From Paenibacillus sp. FSL R7-0345 (GTDB lineage Bacteria > Bacillota > Bacilli > Paenibacillales > Paenibacillaceae), in NCBI RefSeq assembly GCF_038595055.1, contig NZ_CP152002.1:3206501-3270500 (forward strand): DNA of 64,000 nucleotides, written 5' to 3'. Below, in pieces: positions 41,349 to 49,544 of the stretch (position 1 is the first letter of the stretch; every line of letters starts with the position of its first letter). A program made the position numbers and the translations under genes. Below the pieces are notes generated by a model. The model saw nothing but the letters and a program-made list of their open reading frames with translations. It ran no database searches and had not been told where the DNA came from.

Positions 41349-42383
41349 ATGACCGCACTTAGAGCAGCAATCATCGGCTGCGGGGCGATTGCACCGCTCC
41401 ATGCCAATGCAATTGCTTCAATGGAAGGGGCAAGGCTGGTCGCGGCAGCGGATAGTGATGCCGGGCAGGCTGCAGCCTTTGGCACACTCTGCGGCTGCGA
41501 GACGGTGCCGGACTATCGCGAGCTTTTGACAAGGGAAGATGTTGATGTTGTTCATTTGTGTACACCCCATCATCTGCATGCCCGGATGGCAATTGACTTC
41601 CTGAATGCCGGCAAGCATGTGTTAACCGAAAAACCGCTGGCTGCAGATGTCCCGTCTGCCCGGCGGATCATTGATGCAGCCGACCGCAGCAAGGGTCAGC
41701 TGGGCGTAGTGTTCCAGAACCGGTATAATGAACCGTCGCAGAGAATCAGACAGATGATCGACAGCGGCCAGCTGGGCCAGCTGCTCTGCATGAAAGGTGC
41801 AGTTACCTGGCACCGCAGCGAACAGTATTATACGGGGAGCAACTGGCGGGGGAAGTGGGCTACAGAAGGCGGCGGCGTACTGATTAACCAGACCATTCAT
41901 ACACTGGATCTGCTGCAGTGGTTCGGCGGTGAAATCTCTGCGGTCAGCGGCGCAGTAAGCACCGACGTGCTGGATGGGGTTATCGAAGTCGAAGACAGCG
42001 CCCATGCCTGTATCACCTTTACCAATAAGGTTAGAGGCTTGTTCTATGGAACTAACGCTTACCCTGTCAACTCACCAGTGGAGCTGGAGCTGGTATTTGA
42101 GCAGGGCACCCTACTGCAGCGCCGGGATTGTCTTTATTTGTGGAAGGATGGCCGTGAACAGCTGCTGTGCGAACCTGGCACAGTTGCAAATGGCGGCAAG
42201 TCTTATTGGGGAAGCGGGCACCAGTGGCTGATTCATGATTTCTATGACCATCTCCGGGAAGGGCGTAAGTTCTGGCTGGACGGCCGGGAAGGGTTAAAAG
42301 CGCTTGAAATCATTGCCGGCATCTACCGTTCATCAGACCACCGGAGTACGCCCGTAACCCATAGCGGCAGTCACTTGAATTGA
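41349..42383 (+). CDS. Gfo/Idh/MocA family oxidoreductase
   Basis: A 344-aa oxidoreductase with Rossmann start RAAIIGCGAIAPLHA, LTEKPLAADVPSA, and GGGVLINQTIHTLDLLQWFGG in the C-terminal domain. It is the last of the four-gene sugar operon, 43 nt after the previous stop. The start is uncertain between ATG 41337 and ATG 41349; neither has a strong ribosome site. It resembles the first oxidoreductase of the operon in the catalytic region (WRGKWATEGGG here, WRATWAGEGGG there), suggesting paralogy. Confidence 0.86.
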   Translation: MTALRAAIIGCGAIAPLHANAIASMEGARLVAAADSDAGQAAAFGTLCGCETVPDYRELLTREDVDVVHLCTPHHLHARMAIDFLNAGKHVLTEKPLAADVPSARRIIDAADRSKGQLGVVFQNRYNEPSQRIRQMIDSGQLGQLLCMKGAVTWHRSEQYYTGSNWRGKWATEGGGVLINQTIHTLDLLQWFGGEISAVSGAVSTDVLDGVIEVEDSAHACITFTNKVRGLFYGTNAYPVNSPVELELVFEQGTLLQRRDCLYLWKDGREQLLCEPGTVANGGKSYWGSGHQWLIHDFYDHLREGRKFWLDGREGLKALEIIAGIYRSSDHRSTPVTHSGSHLN

Positions 42384-42408
42384 CTTTACCGTTATTTGGC
42401 CTTATCTT
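42380..42408 (+). promoter_or_regulatory. Sigma-A promoter candidate for msrA
   Basis: TTGACT (42380-42385), a 17-nt spacer, then TATCTT (42403-42408), about 55 nt before the msrA ATG. Confidence 0.4.
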
Positions 42409-42463
42409 CATTACATGTGCAGTTTGAACTGCTGATGAGAGAGATAGGGAGAGGGAATAACTT

Positions 42464-42976
42464 ATGGAACAGGCAATGTTTGCAGGAGGCTGCTTCTGGT
42501 GTATGGTGACTCCGTTTGAGGAGCTGCCGGGAATTCACGGGATCGTGTCCGGATACGCCGGAGGAACAGTGGATAATCCGACCTATGAACAAGTAAAGAC
42601 AGGAACTACCGGGCATTATGAGGTTGTACAAATCACCTTTGATCCGGAGCTGTTCCCGTATGAACGTCTGCTGGAGCTGTTCTGGCCGCAGATCGATCCG
42701 ACCGATGACGGCGGACAGTTCCAGGACCGGGGAAGCCAGTACCGGACAGCGGTATTTTATTATAATGAGCATCAGCGGCAGGCGGCAGAAGCTTCCAAGG
42801 AACAGGTTGCACTAAGCGGCAGATTTGAGGGACCGGTCGTAACAGAAATACTGCCTGCCCCGGTATTTTACCGGGCTGAAGAATATCACCAGGATTATCA
42901 CAAAAAAAATCCGAAGCATTACAAAGAGGACCGCGAGCAGTCCGGACGCGATACGTTTATTTCGAAGCACTGGTAA
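42464..42976 (+). CDS. msrA: Peptide methionine sulfoxide reductase MsrA
   Basis: A 170-aa enzyme reducing the S-epimer of methionine sulfoxide in proteins. The active-site motif GGCFWCMVTPFEELPG holds the catalytic Cys and the following Glu region. TTGHYEVVQITFDP and DRGSQYRTAVFYY are conserved substrate-pocket segments. It is a stand-alone MsrA with no fused MsrB. AGGGAGAGGG ribosome site; a terminator follows. Confidence 0.95.
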   Translation: MEQAMFAGGCFWCMVTPFEELPGIHGIVSGYAGGTVDNPTYEQVKTGTTGHYEVVQITFDPELFPYERLLELFWPQIDPTDDGGQFQDRGSQYRTAVFYYNEHQRQAAEASKEQVALSGRFEGPVVTEILPAPVFYRAEEYHQDYHKKNPKHYKEDREQSGRDTFISKHW

Positions 42977-42991
42977 TGGAGTGATACAGGG

Positions 42992-43033
42992 AAGCCTTAT
43001 TTCTTCTGACTTATGGAGAAATAAGGCTTTTTG
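42992..43033 (+). terminator. Intrinsic terminator after msrA
   Basis: AAGCCTTATTTCT pairs with AGAAATAAGGCTT, followed by TTT. Confidence 0.8.
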
Positions 43034-43215
43034 GATTTTTTGCAGCAAAGAGATGAGGGGACCTTGGAATAATAACGTTTCACCCCAAATTTTGGGTGTA
43101 AAAACCAAAATTCTGCTCCTACTAAACAGGCCTGTACGGGACTATAATCAGTGTTGAAAACGCAACCATAACTGGTGCGTGATTGATTGAAAACCATTAA
43201 ATGGAGGAAATTGCG

Positions 43216-44574
43216 ATGAGAAAAAAATGGTCAATGTTAACCCTCGCGCTAGTGCTCCTGCTCTCCTGCCTGCCGATGTTCGGTTCCAAAGCCGCAGCTG
43301 CCGACTACACCCAAGGGGCCAGCCTGTCAGGAACGACGGCAACGGTCTGGTTCAAGTCAACGGTCAGTACCTCATGGGTAGATGTGCACTACAAGGTCAA
43401 CAACGGCACACAGCTAAATTTCCGGATGACGTACAACAGCAGCACAGCCCGCTATGAGCAGGCCGTAACCGGTGTGTCCGCAGGTACAGCGATCAGTTAT
43501 TTTTTCACATACAACAATGGCATTCCGGCATATGATACAGGCTGGTTTACCTGGACGGCCTCAGGCACCACACCAACCACACCGCCTGCTTCTTCGAACT
43601 CCATATACTCCATTGCGGCATCCTCCATACCCACGGCTCCGAACGGTTCCATGTCACTCAAAGTAATGAACGGAACGGGCGGCGCTTATCCCGACAGCCA
43701 GATTTACTGGGGGGTCATCGGCATTAATCCGGCCAACGGCAAGTGGAGCTATCTCGATCTTGGCGGCAATCTGCTGCCCATTTCTAACGCGCTTAATGAT
43801 GCTTCCGGGCACCTGACCAAAAACGGGGTTAACTATGCCAATATCTATCACACTGTCAGCCAGGCCTCCTGGGTCAATCTGCCAAAAATCACCTCCGGAC
43901 GGATGTTCCTCAGTGTCGGCACACCGCTCTATATCAAAACTTATGACGACGGCTTCGCCGGGCCGGATATTAACAATCCTACTGATCCGAACCGCAATAT
44001 CTACTTTGATTTCATAGAGTTTACCGTTGATGCTACTGGTTATCATGGCAATACTACCCGTGTGGATGCTTTTGGATTCCCGATCCAGCACCGGCTGGTG
44101 AACACAACCGGCTCCTTCGACCAGACTGTCGGTGAACTGGAATCGGAGACACGGGCAGGAATCTTCACGAAGTATCAGAATGAGGTTCCGGCGGCCTTTA
44201 AGCCGCTCGCTACCCTCCAGGCTCCATACCGGATTGTAGCGCCGATTTACGGGTCTTTTGCAGCCGGTGGTGCGAACGCCAATTATTTTGCCGGATATTC
44301 CAGCTACAGCACGCAGGATATTCTCCGCTGTGACGGTGCTCTCACCGATGCTGCTACCGCTGCTGCAATCAACCGCCATGTCTATACCACCAGCAACTGG
44401 AACAATGTAGCGAACTACTATAATGCGGCCCCGGCCAACTATTATGCGAAATTCTGGCATGATCACAGTATTAATGGCCTGGCTTACGGCTTCCCGTACG
44501 ATGATGTCAACGGGCAGGCTGCATATCTGGAGGCCGGCAATCCTAAAGGCCTGATTATCCGCGTGGCCTGGTAA
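43216..44574 (+). CDS. Secreted beta-1,3-glucanase: CBM56-like plus GH64
   Basis: A 452-aa secreted enzyme. The signal peptide (KKWSMLTLALVLLLSCLPMF) is cleaved near KAAAA. A roughly 85-residue beta-sandwich follows (ATVWFKSTVSTSWVDVHYKV) that resembles beta-1,3-glucan-binding CBM56 modules. After a short Thr/Pro linker comes a GH64 laminaripentaose-producing glucanase domain. Probable catalytic acids are the Glu in FDFIEFTVD and the Asp in TTRVDAFGFP. It likely degrades fungal wall or callose-type glucan outside the cell. GGAGG fits ATG 43216. A perfect TATAAT lies at 43143-43148, with no good -35. Confidence 0.88.
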   Translation: MRKKWSMLTLALVLLLSCLPMFGSKAAAADYTQGASLSGTTATVWFKSTVSTSWVDVHYKVNNGTQLNFRMTYNSSTARYEQAVTGVSAGTAISYFFTYNNGIPAYDTGWFTWTASGTTPTTPPASSNSIYSIAASSIPTAPNGSMSLKVMNGTGGAYPDSQIYWGVIGINPANGKWSYLDLGGNLLPISNALNDASGHLTKNGVNYANIYHTVSQASWVNLPKITSGRMFLSVGTPLYIKTYDDGFAGPDINNPTDPNRNIYFDFIEFTVDATGYHGNTTRVDAFGFPIQHRLVNTTGSFDQTVGELESETRAGIFTKYQNEVPAAFKPLATLQAPYRIVAPIYGSFAAGGANANYFAGYSSYSTQDILRCDGALTDAATAAAINRHVYTTSNWNNVANYYNAAPANYYAKFWHDHSINGLAYGFPYDDVNGQAAYLEAGNPKGLIIRVAW

Positions 44575-44650
44575 GGCTGCGACTCTCTTGATTCATTCTA
44601 TCACCTTGATCTAATATAGTTACATACACAGACAACCAAGAGGTGGAAGA

Positions 44651-45076
44651 ATGAAGTTTCATGAATTTAGTGCCGGCCAGACCTTTAGAACGAAATCTTT
44701 AAGCATCACACCTGAAAATGTAAAAAGCTTTGCCGCCGAATTTGATCCGCAGTATATGCATCTGGACGAAGAAAGAGCGAGTCAGGGCAGATTCGGCGGC
44801 ATCATCGCATCGGGCATTCAGACCCTGGCTGTTTCCTTTAAGCTGTGGGTCGAAACCGGCAGCTATGGTGAGGACATAGTCGCCGGAACCGCGATGAATA
44901 ATATCAGGTTTATCAAGCCCGTGTTCCCGGGGGATGAATTATATTGCATGGTAGAAGTAATAGATTTGGCGGAAAAGAAAAATGAAACAGGACTTGTGAC
45001 GGTAAGGCTGTCAACGTTCAATCAGGCAGAGGTAAAGGTGTTTGAGGGCGAATTGACGGTGCTGGTGCAGAAGTAG
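44651..45076 (+). CDS. MaoC-like hot-dog fold dehydratase
   Basis: A 141-aa protein of the MaoC/R-specific enoyl-CoA hydratase family. FAAEFDPQYMHLDEERA contains the Asp and His of the hydratase-2 motif. GIIASGIQTLAVSFKLWVE and RFIKPVFPGDELYCMVEV are conserved hot-dog strands. The substrate may be a CoA or ACP thioester. It is a single-gene unit, preceded by AGAGGTGG and followed by a terminator. Confidence 0.88.
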   Translation: MKFHEFSAGQTFRTKSLSITPENVKSFAAEFDPQYMHLDEERASQGRFGGIIASGIQTLAVSFKLWVETGSYGEDIVAGTAMNNIRFIKPVFPGDELYCMVEVIDLAEKKNETGLVTVRLSTFNQAEVKVFEGELTVLVQK

Positions 45077-45094
45077 CTGGATATCTAAAAGGAT

Positions 45095-45137
45095 AAAACG
45101 GCAGTCCGGATCATTAGAATCCGGATCGCCGTTTTTT
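45095..45137 (+). terminator. Intrinsic terminator after the MaoC-like gene
   Basis: AAAACGGC and GCCGTTTT enclose an inner TCCGGAT/ATCCGGA stem, followed by a T run. Confidence 0.85.
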
Positions 45138-45593
45138 TGTGTCACATCATACTAATCTATTTGCAGCAGCCATATGATTTCACTGTCTATTACCTCTTCA
45201 CTTTAAGCTTGGTGCATGCATATCAATTTTCAATAGATAAGAGCTTTAGTACAACATCCTCTGCGTCAGTGCGAAACACTCCTTGAACCAACCATTTCCA
45301 GACTGATATTTTTCATACCACATCACTCCTCTCGTAAATAAACCTCTTGTATAGCTAATTTGCTTTTTATCTGAAACATCCTTTTGAATTTATTTCATCT
45401 CCACATTCTTTCCACACAATTATAAGCTAAATTGACGATATGCCGGAGATCTCTGCCGCTTCCGGTGAAAATCTGCACACCGGTTATTAACGCATTTATA
45501 AAAGCTGGCAGCAGTTACGCTGCCGGCTTGTGCTTTTATTAAGGTATAATTAAAGAAAAGAGTAGTTCAGTACAACCACAAAGGGTGATTAGC
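45138..45593. other. Gene-free, AT-rich interval before the second two-component system
   Basis: I see no convincing gene in this 456-nt stretch. It contains a hairpin AAGCTGGCAGC-AGTTAC-GCTGCCGGCTT (45502-45529) followed by a weak T-rich tail, and a -10-like TATAAT at 45545-45550 before the response regulator. A 25-codon minus-strand frame at 45246-45323 has poor ribosome-site spacing. Confidence 0.5.
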
Positions 45594-46301
45594 TTGACGA
45601 AGCCTCAGGTGCTGATCGTTGATGATGAATGGAATATGCGGAACCTGCTGCGGATCTATTTGCGCAGGGAGGGCTTTGCTACAGAGGAGGCAGCCACAGG
45701 ACATGAAGCGTTGTTGAAGCTCGCTCAACAGCCGTTCTGTTTAGTACTGCTGGATGTTATGATGCCGGATATGGACGGCTGGCAGGTCTGCAAGGCGGTC
45801 AGGGAGCACAGTGATGTGCCCATTATTATGCTTACGGCACGTTCAGAGACAAGGGATAAAGTGCTTGGCCTCGGAATCGGCGCAGATGATTATCTGTCCA
45901 AGCCGTTTGAGCCGGAGGAGCTGCTGGCCCGGATTCAATCCCTGCTGCGGCGTTCGGTGCTTACACGTCAAGCCCAACCGCAGAAGGAGATTTTTGCCTT
46001 TTCTGGGCTGAGAATTTATCCCGATGCCCGCGAGGTGGAGATTATGGGGGAGAAGGTTGTATTTACCCTGAAGGAATTTGATCTGCTGGCCGCACTTGCC
46101 CGCGGCGGGCAGCGCGTATACACCAGAGAGGAGCTTGTTGAGCAGCTGTGGGGAAATGAATACGGCGGCGAAACCCGGGTAGTGGATACGCATGTCAAGA
46201 ATATCCGGGAGAAGCTGCAAAAGGCAGGGCTCCGATATAATCCGGTGCAGACGGTATGGGGGCTTGGCTATAAATTTCAGGCTCCGGAGCCTACAGAATG
46301 A
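45594..46301 (+). CDS. OmpR-family response regulator
   Basis: A 235-aa response regulator. The receiver acidic pair is in VLIVDDEWNM, the phospho-acceptor Asp in CLVLLDVMMPDMDG, and IIMLTARSETRDKVLG follows. The DNA-binding winged helix contains TLKEFDLLAALARGGQ and ETRVVDTHVKNIREKL. A GTG at 45585 is in frame but overlaps the AAAGGG site; TTG 45594 has 8-nt spacing and is preferred. It overlaps the kinase gene at ATGA. The signal is unknown. Confidence 0.9.
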   Translation: MTKPQVLIVDDEWNMRNLLRIYLRREGFATEEAATGHEALLKLAQQPFCLVLLDVMMPDMDGWQVCKAVREHSDVPIIMLTARSETRDKVLGLGIGADDYLSKPFEPEELLARIQSLLRRSVLTRQAQPQKEIFAFSGLRIYPDAREVEIMGEKVVFTLKEFDLLAALARGGQRVYTREELVEQLWGNEYGGETRVVDTHVKNIREKLQKAGLRYNPVQTVWGLGYKFQAPEPTE

Positions 46302-47710
46302 GCGGCAACCGGATTGGCTTCAAGCTTGGCATGGCGATTATGTCTGTTTTTCTGGTAGTTCTTCTGTCACTCGGTGTGATCATCGACAAGATGTTCAGCA
46401 GCTTTTATTACCGGGAAATGCGGACAGAAGCCGAAGAGCTGGCATCCCATTTCACAGCCATGGCAGAATCCGGTGATACGACCAATGAGCAGATGATGAG
46501 GTCTTTTGCCGAGTTTACAGATGTTAGTATCTTTAATATTTCCCAAGACGGCGGTGTAAAGCTGCACTCAGGCGTACATGACTCTGCTGACCGTTCGTTT
46601 ATTCATGCCGGAGAGCTTGACCGGATTTTTGCCGGCAGGGACCTTAGCTTTGTGTACACTGATCCCGGCGGCCACCGTTATTTTATTACAGCACAGCCGA
46701 TTGAAGAAGGAAACCGCATTGTTTCGGCACTCTATGTCATGTCTTCTACGGAGAGTATGGAGCAGTCCCTGGCGGATGTACGTGATATTTTGCTGCTCTC
46801 GGGTGTCATTGCTTTTGCGCTGGCGCTGCTGATTACGCTGATTATTGCAAGGATATTGTCACGGCCTCTGGTCCAAATGCAGAAGGCTACCCGCAAAATA
46901 GCGGCGGGGGAGCTGGAGACGAGGCTGATGATCAGCAGTAATGATGAAATCGGGACTTTGGCTGGAGCAATCAATGATCTGGCTGTAGATCTGCAGCGGT
47001 TCAGAGATACCCGTCAGGAGTTTCTTGCCAACATATCACATGAATTGCGCACACCGGTCACCTATCTGCAGGGCTATGCCAAGGTCCTGAAAGAAGGGCT
47101 GTACGAGACTGAGGAGGAGCAAAAGCTGTATTTGGATATCATTGATCAGGAGGCACACCGGATCCAGCACCTGGTAGATGATTTGTTCGAGCTGGCCAAA
47201 ATGGAAGAGGGTCAGATTCCGCTTCATATCGAGCTCGTGGATTTTGCCGGGATAACTGGACAAGCGGTTCGTAAGCTGGAGCTTACAGCCAGAGATAAAG
47301 GAATCAGGCTCCTTTTTAACATAAGCGGAGAGGCAGTTCCTATACCCGGAGATGCGAAGCGGCTGGAACAGATTGTAATGAATCTGCTTGAAAATGCTGT
47401 GCGTTACACTGATGAGGGAGAAGTCCGGGTCCTGCTGCAGTATACTGAGGCTCAAGTATGGTTCACTGTGGAGGATACAGGGATTGGCATTCCTGAAGAG
47501 GAGCTGCCTTTTATATTTGAGCGGTTCTACCGGGTTGAGAAGTCACGCTCCCGGCAGTACGGTGGAACCGGACTCGGTTTGTCCATTGTGCACAAGCTGG
47601 CGGGGCTGCTGGGAGGGGCTGTTAAAATAACCAGCAAGCCGGGAGAAGGTACGAGGTGCGAGGTTGTATTCAGTAGCACGAAAGAGGCAGATAACGGCGC
47701 AGCTTTTTAG
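46298..47710 (+). CDS. Sensor histidine kinase (BaeS-like)
   Basis: A 470-aa kinase. Helix 1 is near 9-30 (LGMAIMSVFLVVLLSLGVII), with an extracellular sensor of about 130 residues and helix 2 near 166-190. HAMP follows, then HisKA with phospho-His in FLANISHELRTPVTYLQGY. The ATPase has NLLENAVRYTD, VEDTGIGIPEEE and GGTGLGLSIVHKLA. It forms a two-gene operon with the response regulator upstream. The ligand cannot be predicted; no transporter target lies next to it. Confidence 0.92.
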   Translation: MSGNRIGFKLGMAIMSVFLVVLLSLGVIIDKMFSSFYYREMRTEAEELASHFTAMAESGDTTNEQMMRSFAEFTDVSIFNISQDGGVKLHSGVHDSADRSFIHAGELDRIFAGRDLSFVYTDPGGHRYFITAQPIEEGNRIVSALYVMSSTESMEQSLADVRDILLLSGVIAFALALLITLIIARILSRPLVQMQKATRKIAAGELETRLMISSNDEIGTLAGAINDLAVDLQRFRDTRQEFLANISHELRTPVTYLQGYAKVLKEGLYETEEEQKLYLDIIDQEAHRIQHLVDDLFELAKMEEGQIPLHIELVDFAGITGQAVRKLELTARDKGIRLLFNISGEAVPIPGDAKRLEQIVMNLLENAVRYTDEGEVRVLLQYTEAQVWFTVEDTGIGIPEEELPFIFERFYRVEKSRSRQYGGTGLGLSIVHKLAGLLGGAVKITSKPGEGTRCEVVFSSTKEADNGAAF

Positions 47711-47752
47711 GCGTAATACACATGTTGTGATCAGCCTTTCCATATGCAGTAT

Positions 47753-47795
47753 AAAGAAGCAGAGTGCCCGTTACACGGACGCTCTGCTTCTTTAG
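47753..47795. terminator. Bidirectional terminator between convergent genes
   Basis: AAAGAAGCAGAG pairs with CTCTGCTTCTTT, enclosing a CCG/CGG inner stem, with A and T runs on either side. Confidence 0.82.
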
Positions 47796-47800
47796 CGTTA

Positions 47801-48286
47801 TTAGTGATTCATCCCGGCCATCCCGCCCATAATTTCCGGATTAATCATTCCGAAGATCATCGCAATATGCGCAACCACCAGGAAGCCGCTGACCAGCAGG
47901 AAATGCAGCTTCAGCTTCTCCTCTTCCGGACGTTTGCGGGCGATCAGGCCGAGATCGAGCAGCGCCAGCGGCAGCAGGAACAGTACTCCGCTCAGATAAA
48001 AGCCTACAGCAACAACGTCGACCCAGGTATGCCATTCACCGTTCACCGTTAGCGGTATAAACGCCGTGGGGAACAAATACAGAAAGATACCGGTAAAATA
48101 GAGGCCGGCGAGAATACTGCATACCCGGTTGAAGGCTCTCAGCGGTCCGTTAAGTTTTTTGGTGAAGAGAATAAAGAACTCGGTGACTGTAATCGTCTCT
48201 GCAAAAATAACGGGAATCGCCATAAAAAGTATCAAATTCCATGGCTGATTGTCCGCCAGCAGTGACATGTAGTGTGTCATTGTCAT
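47801..48286 (-). CDS. Four-helix membrane protein (DUF6803-like)
   Basis: A 161-aa membrane protein beginning MTMTHYMSLLADNQPWNLIL. About four helices follow (FMAIPVIFAETITVTEFFIL, VCSILAGLYFTGIFLYLFP, VVAVGFYLSGVLFLLPLALL and FLLVSGFLVVAHIAMIFGMI). The C-terminus is Met/His rich (GGMAGMNH), a possible metal-binding tail. The pattern matches what I recall of DUF6803; no function is known. GGAGG 7 nt upstream fixes the ATG at 48284-48286. Confidence 0.75.
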   Translation of the reverse strand: MTMTHYMSLLADNQPWNLILFMAIPVIFAETITVTEFFILFTKKLNGPLRAFNRVCSILAGLYFTGIFLYLFPTAFIPLTVNGEWHTWVDVVAVGFYLSGVLFLLPLALLDLGLIARKRPEEEKLKLHFLLVSGFLVVAHIAMIFGMINPEIMGGMAGMNH

Positions 48287-48433
48287 GTTACATCCTCCAA
48301 TAGCAAAATAACTTACTCTGAAATATTAATAGATAAGTGTGTGGAAAGTATGTGGAAACAGGGGTATGATGGAACAAGTTGCGCATGTATGCGCCTGTGT
48401 ATAAATATGCAATTATGAGGGGAGCAGAGAGAG

Positions 48434-49108
48434 ATGAATGGAGAGCTGAAAAGTATTTTATTTGACCTGGACGGTACGCTGACTGATCCGAAAGAGGGGA
48501 TTACCCGGTGTGTGGAATATGCCCTGAACAAGTTCGGGATAACAGTGGGGCATCTTGACCTGCTGCTGCCGTATATCGGACCGCCGCTGTACGATTCTTT
48601 TGTGCAAATTCAGGGAATGACGGAAGAGCAGGCGGCTCAGGCAGTGGTATATTACCGTGAACGTTACAGCACAGTGGGGATGTTCGAGAATGCTGTAATT
48701 CCGGGGATTCCCGAGCTGCTGGAGGGGCTGCAAGCCAAGGGATACACCTTGTATGTGGCTACGTCCAAACCTACTGTTTTCGCAGAACAGATTCTCAAGC
48801 ATTACGGGCTGGAAGGGTATTTCCGGCATGTTGCCGGCAGCAATCTGGATGGTACCCGCTCCAGGAAGGCTGAAGTCATCCAGTACGTACTGGAGCAGAA
48901 TGGAATTGTGCCTGAAGAAGCTGTGATGATTGGCGACCGGGAGCATGATATTATCGGGGCAAAAGTGTGCGGCGTAGCCTCGATCGGCGTACTGGTCGGC
49001 TATGGTTCGGAAGCAGAATTGTCCGCCAGCGGCGCGGATTTTATTGCAGATACTGTAGAGGAAATTGGAGAGATTATTACAAAGATCAGTGTGCCGGCTG
49101 CCGGTTAA
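48434..49108 (+). CDS. HAD-superfamily phosphatase (phosphoglycolate phosphatase-like)
   Basis: A 224-aa HAD hydrolase. Motif I is ILFDLDGTLTD with both catalytic Asp, motif II is the Thr/Ser in LYVATSKPT, and motif III/IV is KAEVIQYVL with VMIGDREHDIIGAK. A helical cap lies at residues 15-85. Related enzymes dephosphorylate phosphoglycolate, pyrophosphate or nucleotides. It is transcribed alone upstream of the thrS T-box. Confidence 0.9.
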   Translation: MNGELKSILFDLDGTLTDPKEGITRCVEYALNKFGITVGHLDLLLPYIGPPLYDSFVQIQGMTEEQAAQAVVYYRERYSTVGMFENAVIPGIPELLEGLQAKGYTLYVATSKPTVFAEQILKHYGLEGYFRHVAGSNLDGTRSRKAEVIQYVLEQNGIVPEEAVMIGDREHDIIGAKVCGVASIGVLVGYGSEAELSASGADFIADTVEEIGEIITKISVPAAG

Positions 49109-49145
49109 ACGTACTGGGCATTTGAATTATTTTTTAGAATGGCTA

Positions 49146-49175
49146 TTGACTTTTAAGATTGTCATTGAGTAATAT
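49146..49175 (+). promoter_or_regulatory. Sigma-A promoter of the thrS leader
   Basis: TTGACT (49146-49151), an 18-nt spacer, then TAATAT (49170-49175). Confidence 0.5.
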
Positions 49176-49199
49176 GTAACCATCAACACCAAGCAACAT

Positions 49200-49500
49200 C
49201 ATAACCAAGGCATTGACCAAAGACATGATATCCTCCAAGGACTGACCAGAGAGAGAAGTGAGTGGTGAGAGCTTCTTACAGAGACCGGCCGGATGTTACC
49301 CCTTTGCAGCCGTGGCACTGAACCCTCCCTGCTGTCAGGGCGGCTGTAAATGCCACCGACTTATCCCCGATACCGGATACCATGAGGATTATGCGACTTA
49401 GCTTCCGCCTGACAGCAGGGGGTGTTACAGCGCAGGTCAAACTAGGGTGGAACCACGAGCTGAACGCACTCGTCCCTTTTCGGGAGAGATGCGTTTTTTT
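49200..49500 (+). promoter_or_regulatory. T-box riboswitch (tRNA-Thr responsive) before thrS
   Basis: The canonical T-box sequence AGGGTGGAACCACG is at 49444-49457. A competing terminator follows, with AACGCA (49463-49468) pairing with TGCGTT (49490-49495) and then a T run. Stem I includes GGTGAGAGC; AGTG (49257-49260) pairs with CACT (49316-49319), beside GAACC. ACC at 49322-49324, a Thr codon, is therefore the likely specifier. Uncharged tRNA-Thr would stabilise the antiterminator and turn on thrS. Confidence 0.9.
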
Positions 49501-49544
49501 GCGTTCAAATGTTCAATTACCTTAAAGAGACGGAGGCTACAATC

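Noticed and set aside
45246..45323. 25-codon minus-strand small ORF (MWYEKYQSGNGWFKECF...)
   Set aside because: The AGGAG lies only about 2 nt from the ATG and no promoter is visible. The Trp/Tyr/Cys content is curious but does not prove a peptide gene.
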